Assembly: GCA_028641055.1 (NCBI GenBank)
Contig: CM054062.1
Coordinates: forward strand, 139,356,682-139,420,681
Length of the DNA stretch: 64,000 bases
Source of the DNA: Alopecurus myosuroides
Taxonomy: Eukaryota > Streptophyta > Magnoliopsida > Poales > Poaceae
Direction: 5' to 3'
Shown here one piece after another: positions 44,933 through 57,800 of the stretch. The notes below the pieces were generated by a model that did not search any database, had not been told where the DNA came from, and worked only from the letters and a program-made list of their open reading frames with translations. Within the stretch, counting starts at the first letter, position 1. The number at the start of each line of letters is the position of its first letter. The position numbers were made by a program, and so were the translations under genes.

Positions 44933-45285
44933 TGATACGTCCATTTTGCATCACTATTTTATATTGTTATTTTCTGTTATTCATGAATATATTTCATGTT
45001 ATGATGCATTACTTATGTTATTTTATTTTATTTTGCATGTTTCATAATTTTTGGAGAATAAACACCGGGCCAGAAATCTGATGGAAAAATCACCGTCGAG
45101 ATACCCTATTTCAGAAGATCAGAAGAAGAGGGGGATACCGGAGGATTCTTAGAACTCTCGGGGAGGAAGTGAGCCAGAACGGCATCCGGAGGGGGCCACC
45201 TGGGGCCCACACCACTAGGGGCGCGCCCTTGGCTCACTCCTGGGCGCCCCTTTTCGCGTACTTGACCCCCAGGGAAACCTAAGCC
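44933..45285 (+). mobile_element. LTR of a TGATACGTCC family, left part (interrupted)
   Basis: TGATACGTCCATTTTGCATC is a common Triticeae Gypsy LTR start. The LTR runs to AAGCC (45281-45285), where the LARD element inserted, and continues at 55964. Confidence 0.7.
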
Positions 45286-46027
45286 TGTAACATCCCTGAT
45301 TTTGGAGAAAGACAAAAATCACAAAAATTTAAAACTTTTGTTTTCTGGTTAAACCAAGCCTCCAAAAACAAATAAAACTCTAACACAAAGGAAGTACTAT
45401 ATGTTATTCCAATGCTATTGGAAATAATAATCCAAACATGTCATATAACGCTTAAAAGAAATCATTCAAAATAAGTTTTATTATTCAAAGTATATATTTG
45501 TTTATTTTGAAATAACATTAAGTTGTTATTAGAGTTTACTCATATTTTAAAATATGAACATGAAAAATAATTTAAATGACTTCTGTAAAATAACATTTGA
45601 CTTATAGAACGTTTTTGGATTTTATAAAAACCCCTTTCAAATGATTTGTCATATTTCCAATTAAAATGATATTAAGTAGCCATAGTTATTTAATCATATT
45701 TTGAAAATATAATTATTTTAAGTGTGTTAAAACAACACCTAAATGTTTTCTTGTGAAAGGTTTTATTTTCACAAAACTATAGAAATTGGTTTGAGATCAT
45801 TTAGATCTATAAATCAAAAGTTATAAAGAAAACAGTATAAAAAAATCGGCCGAACTGGGCCGGCCCATGAAGCGTGCGAACAGTCAGGATCGAACCAAAT
45901 TTTCAGAAAACGTGCTCTTCTAAACTACCTTCGGTTAAACACGAATATCTCAAGACTCCAAATCCGGATCCGCTTGTTCCTACGCGTTCATAACTTCGAG
46001 CCCAACCTATTCCACCGACCATTAGCC

Positions 46028-46035
46028 TATATAAA
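46028..46035 (+). promoter_or_regulatory. TATA box of the LARD 5' LTR
   Basis: TATATAAA about 740 bp into the LTR, followed by a CT-rich leader. The 3' LTR has the same box at 52349-52356. Transcription would start about 30 bp downstream, leaving an unusually long R-U5 part of about 3.6 kb. Confidence 0.6.
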
Positions 46036-48359
46036 CATTTGTAGCAGCCGGCATTTCTTTTCCCCTTTTCGTCCCACCGAAACGCTAATCAGCAAAATAG
46101 TATTTCGCTTATCTACCCATCAAAACGATCTCGAATAGCACCAGAGCCTGAAGCTATATTGAAGCTCTCTCCATTATCTTTCCATTCCAAGAGGCCTCAA
46201 CTCTTTTCATCAACCGTGGAGGAAGAATTTCGAATCGCCATCTTTCAGATCTGAATTCGTAATTCCTAGATCTCTTCGTGCTCGGATCTTCAAATCGAAA
46301 TTCCTTTGGTGAGAAGTTAGATTTAACCCTGATCTACAACTTTGTTTTTGAACACTTTTTGTTTTGACGTACGGAATTTTCTATACAATACAGTTTGCGT
46401 TTGACGTTTTTCGGAGAAGAAAACCATCTCAAATCTTCGGGGCTTGATAACCAAAGTTGTTCTCCTGATCAAGACCTTTCGTTTGCCCCAAACCTCACTT
46501 CTTTGGTCGAGCGAGCTAGGAGTTATTCACGGTCAAAGTTTTGGACCAAAAAGGTAATTTGTGATTTGTGACTAAACTATTCATCCACTAATGTTATATT
46601 TGTGATAGTTAGAAAGAGCACGTAATTCTTTACAACTTTCGTGTAGATTGTTTTTCCATCCGAGCTCAAAATCAGTAGTAAAAGCCCAGTCAGCAGTCCA
46701 GTTAGCGCCACGTTAGCCCAGCATTATCCACTCGATTTCGGAATTTAATTTATTTTGGCAGTTTTGCAGAAATACCCCTGCAACTTAGATCTATCATTAT
46801 TTTTTAACCGTAGATCCAAATTAAGCAAACTAGGACTTTTTGAAAAGCCCTGAACAGGTAGAATCTTTTAGAACTGTCCAAATTCAAATTTGACAAAAAT
46901 AAATTGGTTCAAATTTAAATAGGCTTGTTTGGTGATTTTTGGCATAGTTTAAATTCTATACATCTAAAAATTGCAAATAAAATATTTTTGGATACCTTAT
47001 GATGTTTGCTAACAGTCCCTTGCGCCCAAAATAGTTTTTGGCTAAGTTAAAAAGGTTTTGATTGTTATATGCTCATGTGACTATTTTTGACTTAGTTTAT
47101 TTTCTGTAATTATTTTTCAATATGTTTTCTCTAGCAAATTTGTGCTAAGGAATAACCTTAGGCCAGAGAGACCAAAACAAAAGACCTTAGAATATTTCTA
47201 AGTTATTTTTCCTAGTTGGCCTTCCTAGTTGAAAACCACTAAGTCTGGATTAGTGAAAAGCCATGGAGATGATACTACGATTACTCCAAGATTTTCAACA
47301 TGAAGAAAGAAGACAAATGAAGGACTTAGCCAAGAAAATAGACTTCGGAAGCATCTCCAAAGAAGTAGAAGCACTTAGAAGAAAATCAAGAAGACAAGAA
47401 GACCAGCCACATCTCTCTCTTTTTATCTAAGTCTTTTCTCCCCTTATTTTCTGTTCTCTTAGACTTTGTGCTATGGCTAAGTTAGATTTGACCAGCCACT
47501 AGTTTGTATCAAAACCATCAAGTGTTAGAAGTCTTAGAAGATTCAACGAAGTCCCCACACCAAGGAGGAAGCTACAAAGGACCCTGAAGATTTTCTAAGA
47601 CCAAGGCTGTGAAGACTTAGGATTTGTTTTCCAATACTTAGAATTTGTTTTCAAGGTGATTAGTGTTTTGTCCAAGACTTAGAATTTATTTTCCAAGTAA
47701 GATGAGAGTTTTTGACCAAGACTTCAGCAAGAAGACTTTCCTCGAGAAGAGTAACTGCAACTCAAGAAGAATACTCTCCTAGAAGATGAAGTAGAAGAGA
47801 AGATTTTACAAGTCCTTTATTAAGGGACTCTAACAATACCTACTACCTCTCTTATTCAATATTACCAAGTCTGTAAGTCCTAGATAGATGCTTCAGATGA
47901 TTTCTTCTACTCAACAAGGAAGACTACAAGAAAGGCCTTCAAAGTACATGAAGAAGGACTTAGACTTCAGAAGAAACTCAAGGAGGCAAAAGAAGAACTA
48001 GAAGAAACTCAAGATAGAATTAAAGTAGACTAACATCTTTGTGTGGTCTTATTGATCAAAGACCAAACCTTAATCACAAAGGGAAAAACCTCTAACAAAA
48101 ATTTCTTAGTTCTCTTGGTGTGTATTGAAATAACAAGTTGTCCATTTGCATATTAGAATAAAGGTGATAATACTTTGTGAAACTTTTGTTCAATAAGTTT
48201 GGAATCCTCAAGACACAATCCTTAGCCATTTTCCATACTTTAAACCCAAACAAATTAATTCCTTTGTAGAATAAATTGTTGTTTTAAGTTTGTTGATTGT
48301 TATACTTTGTTATTTTGCTTGTGATTGTTTGTTTATTGTTCTTTACTTATGTTGTTTAG

Positions 48360-48422
48360 ATTGTACGGAGAGAACGTTCTATTTTGTGAAGAGAAGGTGA
48401 TTGTTCTTCACCAAATTCAAAG
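48360..48422 (+). other. Putative LTR-internal exon (63 nt) in the LARD 5' LTR
   Basis: A pyrimidine-rich tract ends TTGTTTAG (48359); 63 nt later AAG precedes GCAAGTAAC (48423). The same length and donor occur at 8386-8448 in an otherwise different LTR. In the phase used elsewhere it contains one TGA. The tail exon would begin at 49336 after TATTGCAG and read DEFEDE then TGA (49353-49355). The 3' LTR repeats this at 54679-54741 and 55652-55671. Confidence 0.35.
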
Positions 48423-49645
48423 GCAAGTAACACACCATCAACTACCTATTATTTTTATTATGCATCCCTAGAGTTTTGAGTAGTATTCATGGTAGGAATT
48501 TTATCTAAGTATTATGCTATGCTATTATCCCAAGTAGTGTGTAGCCATCCTTTATATCCTGCTAGTATAGAAGACATTTATAACTTAGTAGAATTATTGA
48601 TGCCTTGCAAAAATTGTTTTGATTAAACTATTACATTCTACTAAGTTAATTTACTACCTGGGTGGATTGGGCTTGATTGGCTGTCAGAGTTGAGTGTTCA
48701 TTCACTTGTGGTTTGCCACCCAGAAATAAAGGGACCAATGTTTCCTCTACGTAAAGTTGCTATCGTGCAGCCATTAGTCATATGGGCTCTGGCTAGATCG
48801 ATTAAGTTGCATGGACTTGTCCCGACTTGACAGGTGGCGGTAGAATGGTTAGAATGGGAGCGCGTCAAGTCAGTATGGGATGAGGAAATGCTTCTGAAAA
48901 ATCTCGTCTCAACTCTCTCCTTTTCCATAGCACAGATTGGATGCTTGAGGATAGTTTGGGTTAGTTGGGTCTAATGGTGAAAGTGCACAACCTCTGCAGA
49001 GTTAAAAACTAAGTACTTAGCCGTGTCTCCGATTACGTACAATTCAAGCAGCTGATCAAGGATGACAACGGAGGCTCCCAACATAATTTTCTCTAAGTAA
49101 AATTTGAGGGTTGAACAAGGGTAGAAGAGGCTATGGTTTGCAAGCCATGTCTCAATATTTGAGGAAAAGTTTTATAAAGTGTTAGGCAAATTTGGCTTTA
49201 TGCAAAACAGCCTTAAACTCCACTCAGCCAAAGATGCATGTAATATTGTTCTTGCCATTTATATCCACCATAGTGTTACTTGCCAATACATTAAATTGTA
49301 TTGACTCCCTTGTGGCTGCATATTCCCTATTGCAGATGAATTTGAAGACGAGTGAGGTTTCGTTCAGGATCTCGAGTCTATCGCCAACATGTTTTGCATG
49401 TGGCCCATGAAGAAGATGGGCTCAATGTTGTACTATGTTTTCCGCTGAAATTCTGTTTTCTGCTAGTCTTCTAAGACTATGGAAGTTGTAATCATATTTT
49501 GTAAAGACTGGATCATGCGATGTAATGGATTTTGACGCATTTGCATGATATTTCATTTTGAACTGTGGTGCTAGCAATTGATCCAGGGACTAGCACATTA
49601 ACACAGAGGTCTTGTCTTTGTTTAAAAGATGGGATCGCTACAAAA

Positions 49646-49657
49646 TGGTATCAGAGC
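49646..49657 (+). other. tRNA-Met primer-binding site of the LARD element
   Basis: TGGTATCAGAGC begins 3 bp after the 5' LTR end. It is complementary to the 3' end of initiator tRNA-Met, which primes minus-strand synthesis. Confidence 0.9.
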
Positions 49658-50227
49658 ATTGTGTTGCCCGTAGTATTCGAGACCTTAAGTTTGGAAAATA
49701 CCTAGGTGGAAAACCTATTTTATCCAAATCTTCTAAAGACAAACTTCTCATCTTTCTCATATCTTCTCATCTATCATTCATTTCAAAAAATTTCTTCTCT
49801 TTAGATAACATCCCTTCTATACCATCAGACAAGTTTGGTGAATATCATGCCCTGGAGTGCAAGAAGTATCCTTCACCCAACCTAAAGTACTACAGAGAAG
49901 ATCATTGAAGAATTTAGAAAAGAAATCAGAGTCACCGACAATCAGAAACATCTCAAGACATTTGAAGAGAATCCATAAGATATAGATGAGACCACCAATC
50001 TAGATACCTTGCTAGAACGTTATCGTGCTAGTGCATTGATCATACCAATGAGTGTGGTATGCCAATATTAGTTGTTTTTGAAAACTTTGTTGGTTCGTGT
50101 GATGAATGAGTTGTTTTATGTTTATTATGTGTTGTTTGTAAGATGAGTTTCTCTGTTGTGCTTGGATAGGAACCTCCTTTAGCGGTCTTTCTAACCTTTA
50201 CTCATCCCTCCCTAACACCCCAAACAG
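49658..50227 (+). other. Leader of the LARD interior
   Basis: A 98-codon frame (49612-49908) spans the LTR end and is not convincing. 49920-50060 retains degraded coding-like sequence, perhaps the eroded N-terminal part of gag. Confidence 0.4.
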
Positions 50228-51163
50228 ATGCCTAACCAGAATGCCAACAACCATGAGAAGTCAATAGCAATGAAGATGCTACTAAAAGCTCAGACTCAGC
50301 TGATACAACTGATGACCCAGAGCCAAGCTAGCAACCCCAATATGGATTCAAATCCAGGAATGCAACAAGTGTTGGATACTCAATCACAAATAGTGAAGAT
50401 GATGTCCCAAAACTTGGCCAATAGTGAAAACAATCAGTCCGTGGTAGCTAGAGATAACCAGGAGATAGAAGAAGAAATGTTTTCAACACTCAAAGCCTGC
50501 AAATCTTGTGGAGAGATAGGACACTATTCCGAAGAATGTCCTGATGAGTGGCCCCATGGTGATGAAAACAACTCAACGGGAGGATACTTCCCTCAAGTTA
50601 CTTGCTTTTTGTGTGAAGGAACAACACATGTTCCAACACAATGTCCACTTTACCCCATGGTACAACAAGCTAGACAACAAGCCAAAGTGGGAATGCTTAC
50701 TGCAATCCAAGAGAACTTAGGAAAACTATAAGTGAAGGGAAAACACAAGATGGAGACTATTAAGATGGACCGTGTTAAGATGAACACTAGATCCAAGACT
50801 GCCCCACATGCCCATTCGTCCAAACACACCACCAAGAATTGTTATTCTTGTGAAGAAGATGGACATTTATCTAGGAATTGTCCCAACAAGCAGCCTAGAC
50901 CTTCAACCAACATAGTTGAGTATACTGGACAATTGTATGAAGACATGATGGCCAATATTACACCAATAAAAAGGAAGAAGGACCTAAGCAAAGTCACTTG
51001 TTTTCAGTGCAGAGATACAGGAAATTATGCCAATGACTGCCCTGAGAAGAAACTTCAGAACCCCAACTACTTCCACAAAGACATCAGTCAAGTGTTGTGC
51101 ATTAAGTGCATAAATAAAGGGCACTATGCCAAAGATTGTCCTGAAAGGAAGAAAGGAGAATAA
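50228..51163 (+). pseudogene. Gag-like protein with five CCHC zinc knuckles, one in-frame stop
   Basis: Codons are in one frame throughout, broken only by a TAA at 50729-50731. Residues 1-90 are Q/N/M-rich without a clear capsid fold. Then come five CX2CX4HX4C boxes: CKSCGEIGHYSEEC, CFLCEGTTHVPTQC, CYSCEEDGHLSRNC, CFQCRDTGNYANDC (histidine changed to asparagine) and CIKCINKGHYAKDC. Such knuckles bind nucleic acid in Gag nucleocapsid; most plant Gag proteins carry one or two, so five is unusual. It is the only coding sequence of the LARD element and could package element RNA. Readthrough or a recent mutation may explain the stop. Confidence 0.75.
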
Positions 51164-51609
51164 TAATTCAAGGAGACCAACACTGCAGCAGGACATGCTA
51201 AGCAACAAGTTTGAGTCTTATGCAAAGTCTAATTTTGGAAATGAATGGTCCTTAGAAGATACTTCTGGTGTAATAAACTACAATGAATCTTTGAGAAATG
51301 TGTTCCCATTTTAATGAGATGTTGTTGTGAAATGCTCCCAACTTGGTCTTTTGATTGACCCAAAGAGTGACCCCTCAGTATCAAAGGTAGTTCAACAGAC
51401 CCATCTTGATCTACAGCTCTATCGCGAAGGAAAGTTCTACTCAAGCCATCTGAATCAAGCCACTGCAACCTAATGAAATAGACTACCCACAAAAGTTTCT
51501 TTTAAGGGTGGTAGCCCACCTAGTTGTTTTGGAACTCAGTTACCAAAACCTATCCAGCTTTCTAGACTTCCCAAATCTCGGGACGAGATTTCTTTTAAGG
51601 GTGGTAGTC
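51164..51609 (+). other. 3' interior and polypurine tract of the LARD element
   Basis: No gene. TTTCTTTTAAGGGTGGTAG occurs twice (about 51498 and 51589); the second ends directly at the 3' LTR and is the likely plus-strand primer. CTCGGGACGAGATTTC before it is a usual Gypsy end. Confidence 0.6.
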
Positions 51610-54600
51610 TGTAACATCCCTGATTTTCGAGAAAGACAAAAATCACAAAAATTTAAAACTTTTGTTTTCTGGTTAAACCAAGCCTCCAAAAACAAATAAA
51701 ACTCTAACACAAAGGAAGTACTATATGTTATTACAATGCTATTGGAAATAATAATCCAAACATGTCATATAACCCTTAAAAGAAATCATTCAAAATAAGT
51801 TTTATTATTCAAAGTATCTATTTGTTTATTTTGAAATAACATTAAGTTGTTATTAGACTTTACTCATATTTTAAAATATGAACATGGAAAATAAGTTAAA
51901 TGATTTCTGTAAAATAACATTTGACTTATAGAATGTTTTTGGATTTTATAAAAACCCCCTTTCAAATGATTTGCCATATTTCCAATTAAAATGATATTAA
52001 GTAGCCATAGTTATTTAATCATATTTTGAAAATATAATTATTTAAAGTGTGTTAAAACAACACCTAAATGTTTTCTTGTGAAAGGTTTTATTACAAAACT
52101 ATAGAAATTGGTTTGAGATCATTTAGATCTATAAATCAAAAGTTATAAAGAAAACAGTAAAAAAAATCGGACGAACTGGGCTGGCCCATGAAGCGTGCGA
52201 ACAGTCAGGATCGAACCAAATTTTCAGAAAACGTGCTCTTCTAAACTACCTTCGGTTAAACACGAATATCTCAAGACTCCGAATCCGGATCTGCTTGTTC
52301 CTACGCGTTCATAACTTCGAGCCCAAGCTATTCCACGGACCATTAGCCTATATAAACATTTGTAGCAGCCGGCATTTCTTTTCCCCTTTTCGTCCCACCG
52401 AAACGCTAATCAGCAAAATAGTATTTCGCTTATCTACCCATCAAAACTATCTCGAATAGCACCGGAGCCTGAAGCAATATTGAAGCTCTCTCCATTATCT
52501 TTCCATTCCAAGAGGCCTCAACTCTTTTCATCAACCGTGGAGGAAGAATTTCGAATCGCCATCTTTCAGATCTGAATTCGTAATTCCTAGATCTCTTCGT
52601 GCTCGGATCTTCAAATCGAAATTACTTTGGTGAGAAGTTAGATTTAACCTTGATCTACAACTTTGTTTTTGAACACTTTTTGTTTTGACGTACGGAATTT
52701 TCTATACAATACAGTTTGCGTTTGACGTTTTTCGGAGAAGAAAACCATCTCAAATCTTCGGGGCTTGATAACCAAAGTTGTTCTCCTGATCAAGACCTTT
52801 CGTCTGCCCCAAACCTCACTTCTTTTGGTCGAGCGAGTTAGGAGTTATTCACGGTCAAAGTTTTGGACCAGAAAGGTAATTTGTGATTTGTGACTAAACT
52901 ATTCATCCACTGATGTTATATTTGTGATAGTTAGAAAGAGCACGTAATTCTTTACAACTTTCGTGTAGATCGTTTTTCTATCCGAGCTCAATATTAGTAG
53001 TCAAAGCCCAGTCAGCAGTCCAGTCAGCGCCACGTCAGCCCAGAATTATCCACTCGATTTCGGAATTTAATTTATTTTGGCAGTTTTGCAGAAATACCCC
53101 TGCAACTTGGATCTATCATTACTTTTTAACCATAGATCCAAATTAAGCAAACTAGGACTTTTTGAAAAGACCTGAACACGTAGAATCTTTTAGAACTGTC
53201 CAAATTCAAATTTGACAAACATAAATTGGTTCAAATTTAAATAGGCTTGTTTGGTGATTTTTGGCATAGTTTAAATTCTATACATCTAAAAATTGCAAAA
53301 ATATTTTTGGATACCTTATGATGTTTGCTAACAGTCCCTTGCGCCCAAAATATTTTTTGGCTAAGTTAAAAAGGTCTTGATTGTTATATGATCATGTGAC
53401 TATTTTTGACTTAGTTTATTTTCTGTAATTATTTTTCAATATGTTTTCTCTAGCAAATTTGTGCTAAGGACTATCCTTAGGCCAGAGAGACCAAAACAAA
53501 AGACCTTAGAATATTTCTAAGTTATTTTTCCTAGTTGGCCTTCCTAGTTGAAAACCACTAAGTCTGGATTAGTGAAAAGCCATGGAGATGATACTACGAT
53601 TACTCGAAGATTTTCAACATGAAGCAAGAAGACAAATGAAGGACTTAGCCAAGAAAATAGACTTCAGAAGCATCTCCAAAGAAGTAGAAGCACTTAGAAG
53701 AAAATCCAGAAGACAAGAAGACCAGCCACATCTCTCTCTTTTTCTCTAAGTATTTTCTCCCCTTATTTTCTGTTCTCTTAGACTTTGTGCTATGGCTAAG
53801 TTAGATTTGACCAGCCACTAGTTTGTATCAAAACCATCAAGTGTTAGAAGTCTTAGAAGATTAAATGAAGTCCCCACACCAAGGAGGAAGCTACAAAGGA
53901 TCCTGAAGATTTTCTAAGACCAAGGCTGTGAAGACTTAGGATTTGTTTTCCAATACTTAGAATTTGTTTTCAAGGTGATTAGTGTTTTGTCCAAGACTTA
54001 GAATTTATTTTCCAAGTAAGATGAGAGTTTTTGACCAAGACTTCAACAAGAAGACTTTCCTCGAGAAGAGCAACTGCAACTCAAGAAGAATACTCTCCTA
54101 GAAGATGAAGTAGAAGAGAAGATTTTACAAGTCCTTTATTAAGGGACTCTAACAATACCTACTACCTCTCTTATTCAATATTACCAAGTCTGTAAGTCCT
54201 AGATAGATGCTTCAGATGATTTCTTCTACTCAACAAGGAAGACTACAAGAAAGGCCTTCAAAGTACATGAAGAAGGACTTAGACTTCAAAAGAAACTCAA
54301 GGAGGCAAAAGAAGAACTAGAAGAAACTCAAGATAGAATTAAAGTAGACTAACATCTTTGTGTGGTCTTATTGATCAAAGACCAAACCTTAATCACAAAG
54401 GGAAAAACCACTAACAAAAATTTCTTAGTTCTCTTGGTGTGTATTGAAATAACAAGTTGTCCATTTGCATATTAGAATAAAGGTGATAATACTTAGTGAA
54501 ACTTTTGTTCAATAAGTTTGGAATCCTCAAGACACAATCCTTAGCCATTTTCCATACTTTAAACCCAAACAAATTAATTCCTTTGTAGAATAAATTGTTG

Positions 54601-55958
54601 TTTTAAGTTTGTTGATTGTTATACTTTGTTATTTTGCTTGTGATTGTTTGTTTATTGTTCTTTACTTGTGTTGTTTAGATTGTACGGAGAGAACGTTCTA
54701 TTTTGTGAAGAGAAGGTGATTGTTTTTCACCAAATTCAAAGGCAAGTAACACACCATCAACTACCTATTATTTTTATTATGCATCCCTAGAGTTTTGAGT
54801 AGTATGCATGGTAGGAATTTTATCTAAGTATTATGCTATGCTATTATCCCAAGTAGTGTGTAGCCATCCTTTATATCCTTCTAGTATAGAAGACATTGAT
54901 AACTTAGTAGAATTATTGATGCCTTGCAAAAATTGTTTTGATTAAACTATTACATTCTACTAAGTTAATTTACTACCTAGGTGTATTGGGCTTGATTGGT
55001 TGTCAGAGTTGAGTGTTCATTCACTTGTGGTTTGCCACCCAGGAATAAAGGGACCAATGTTTCCTCTACGTAAAGTTGCTATCGTGCAGCCATTAGTCAT
55101 ATGGGATCTAGCTAGATCGATTAAGTTGCGTGGACTTGTCCCGACTTGACAGGTGGTGGTAGAATGGTTAGAACGGGAGCGCGTCAAGTCAGTATGGGAT
55201 GAGGAAATGCTTCTGAAAAATCTCGTCTCAACTCTCTCCTTTTCCTTAGCACAAATTGGGTGCTTGAGGGTAGTTTGGGTTAGTTGGGTCTAATGGTGAA
55301 AGTGCACAACCTCTGCAGAGTTAAAAACTAAGTACTTAGCCGTGTCTCCGGTTACGGACAATTCAAGCAGCTGATCAAGGATGACAACGGAGGCTCCCAA
55401 CATAATTTTATCTAAGTAAAATTTGAGGGTTGAACAAGGGTAGAAGAGGCTATGGTTTTCAAACCATGTCTCAATTTTTGAGGAAAAGTTTATAGTGTTA
55501 GGCAAAATTGGCTTTATGCAAAACAGCCTTAAACTCCACTCAGCCAAATATGCATGTAGTATTATTCTTGCCATTTATATCCACCATAGTGTTACTTGCC
55601 AATACATTAAATTGTATTGACTCCCTTGTGGCTGCATATTCCCTATTGCAGATGAATTTGAAGACGAGTGAAGTTTCGTTCAGGATCTCGAGTCTATCGC
55701 CAACATGTTTTGCCTGTGGCACATGAAGAAGATGGGCTCAACGTTGTACTATGTTTTCCGCTGAAATTCTGTTTTCTGCTAGTCTTCTAAGACTATGCAA
55801 GTTGTAATCATATTTTGTAAAGACTGGATCACGCGATGTAATGGATTTTGATGCATTTGCATGATATTTCATTTTGAACTGTGGTGCTAGTAATTGATCC
55901 AGGGACTAGCACATTAACACAGAGGTCTTGTCTTTGTTTAAAAGATGGGATCGCTACA
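51610..55958 (+). repeat. 3' LTR of the LARD element
   Basis: Nearly the same as 45286-49642; ends GGATCGCTACA followed by the AAGCC duplication. Frames at 55508-55726 mirror 49192-49410 and arise from the LTR copy. Confidence 0.93.
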
Positions 55959-55963
55959 AAGCC

Positions 55964-56280
55964 CCAGAACATCGTCAAAGAATTATTTCGCTGCCACCTC
56001 GGTGCAAAAAACAACAGAGAGAGAAAAGCTCTCCGGCAGGGAGAAATCTGTCGGGGAAATTCCTCCCCGGAGAGGGGGAATCATCGCCATCGTTATCGTC
56101 ATTGCTCCGGGCATCATCAATATCATCATCGTCATCATCATCACCACCAGCACCATCACCCTCATCATCCACCTTCATCCCGCTGTAACAATTAGGGGTC
56201 TCTATCGTTGTTCTACATTATATCTCTTTCTCGGTGTGGATTACTTGTTAGTAGTTGATGATTGTGAGATTTATTGGTGT
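55964..56280 (+). mobile_element. LTR of the TGATACGTCC family, right part
   Basis: Continues 44933-45285 after the LARD insertion (GTCGGGGAAATTCCTCCCC, then CATCATCATC-rich sequence near 56110-56170). Small frames with histidine or isoleucine runs are due to the CAT repeats. Its exact right end is unclear. Confidence 0.55.
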
Positions 56281-57800
56281 TTGCACTTTATGACCAGATT
56301 GTTTTCTCCCTTATTTATAGCATTTTTATACGTTTTCCGGGAGTAACCTATTAACAAGATGTCAAGTGCCAGTTCCCTGTTTTCTGCTGTTTTTGGTTTT
56401 AGAAAAGTTGTTCTGGAAACATTCTCAGAATTGGACCCCACAAAGCCCGAAGCTCCTATTTTCCTCGGAAGCATCCAGGACACCGAAGAGGAGTCGAAAA
56501 CGGGCAACAGGGGGCCACACCATATGGTGGCACGGGTCCCCCTGGCCACCCCACCTATAGATGTGGGGCCCCTGGAGATCCACCACCTTTGCCCTTTCGC
56601 ATATTTAATCCCCCCGGATGGAAAACCCTAAGCACCTAATCAAAAATCCTCGAAAAGTTCTGCAGCCGACGTCACCGTCAACCCTAGATCAGGGGGTTCT
56701 GAAGCTGTTTCCGGCACCCTGTCGGAGAGGAGATCATCACCGGAGGCCTCTCCATCACCATGCCTGCCTACGGAGTGATGCGTGAGTAGTTCATCCTTGG
56801 ACTACGGGTTTGTAGCTGTAGCTAGATGGTTGTCTTGTCCTCATATGCCTCCATGTTTATATCTCGTGAGCTGCCTATCATGATCGAGATTGATCTTATG
56901 TAATTCTATATGTTGTGCTTGCTGAGATCCGATCAATATGGAACTTATGCCAAGTTGATTATAGTCTTTATTTGCATATGCTATTTGTGATCTTGCATGA
57001 TTTCCGTTGCTAGTGGTTTCTCTGGCCAAGTAGTTGCTAGTGACTCAAAGAGGGAGTATTTATGCTTGATAGTGGGTTCATGCCTCCTCACCACCTTGCT
57101 CGAGTGATAGAAACGTGAAGGGGGGATGTGATGTTGCTATTAGGGAGAAAACAACAATGAGAGTGCCCGCGTGCATAATCATTGCTTACATTACACACTT
57201 TGTTTAATGCAGTTATCTGTTGCTTGCAACTTAATACCGAAGGGGGTTCAGATGATAACCTGAGGGTGGATTATTAGTCATAGATGCATATGGATGTCGG
57301 TCTATGTATATTGTTGTAATGCCCGCACTAAATATCATAGTAGTCTTCATGTCATATATGTGCAGTACGGTGCAACCGTTATTTGTCAATTGCCCAGCTA
57401 TAATTTGTTCACCCAGCATGCTATCTTTTATGGAGAGACACCACTAGTGAACCTATGAACCCCGGCCCATTTTTCCACACTGTTAAACAAACCACAACTA
57501 TTTCCTGCTTTCTTTACTTACTGCAAGCATACATCATTTTTCCACACTATACGTCTAAGCTTTGTTTTTAGCAAGAACGGTGAGATTGACAACCTCACCG
57601 TACTGTTGGGACAAAGTATTTTGGTTGTGTTGTGTGCAGGTTCCATGTTGTTGCTGACACCGGTGAAGCGCCAGCACCACCGTCAGTGGCATCAACCTTC
57701 CTCAGATCCTCTTCCTCCTACTGGATTGATAACCTTGGTTCTTAACTGAGGGAAATTCTTGCCGCTTGCTCATCACACCCTCCTCTTGGAGTTTCCAACA
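56281..57800 (+). mobile_element. Athila-type LTR, first (5'-truncated) copy
   Basis: Runs in parallel with 57801-59283: AGTTCCCT.TTTTCTG.TG, GGTGAGATTGACAACCTCAC, TTCCTCCTACTGG, ACTGAGGGAAA and CCTCTTGG.GT.TCC occur in the same order in both. Its start and its final bases are missing. Contains GGGG(C)CCC-rich leader sequence. No gene. Confidence 0.65.

Larger units (their letters stand above)
45286..49642 (+). repeat. 5' LTR of the LARD element
   Basis: TGTAACATCCCTG...GGATCGCTACA. TATATAAA at 46028-46035 is a good promoter TATA; a leader with a possible donor AAG|GTAATTTG (46554) follows. Its 3' quarter contains the exon-like module (48360-48422 and 49336-49355). Confidence 0.92.
45286..55958 (+). 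mobile_element. Complete non-autonomous LARD-type LTR retrotransposon (10.7 kb)
   Basis: Two LTRs of 4357 and 4349 bp bound a 1967-bp interior and the whole is flanked by a perfect 5-bp duplication AAGCC (45281-45285 and 55959-55963). The interior has a primer site, a Gag-like zinc-knuckle frame and a polypurine tract, but no protease, RT, RNase H or integrase. Very long LTRs and a mostly non-coding interior match the large retrotransposon derivatives described from barley. It must depend on enzymes of other Gypsy elements. The LTRs differ only by scattered substitutions and small indels. Confidence 0.92.

Noticed and set aside
49192..49410. 72-codon frame repeated at 55508-55726
   Set aside because: Duplicate is due to the two LTRs; the frame crosses a likely splice acceptor and has no domain.
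55881..56346. Histidine-, isoleucine- and aspartate-rich frames
   Set aside because: Translation of CATCAT-type repeats within an LTR.
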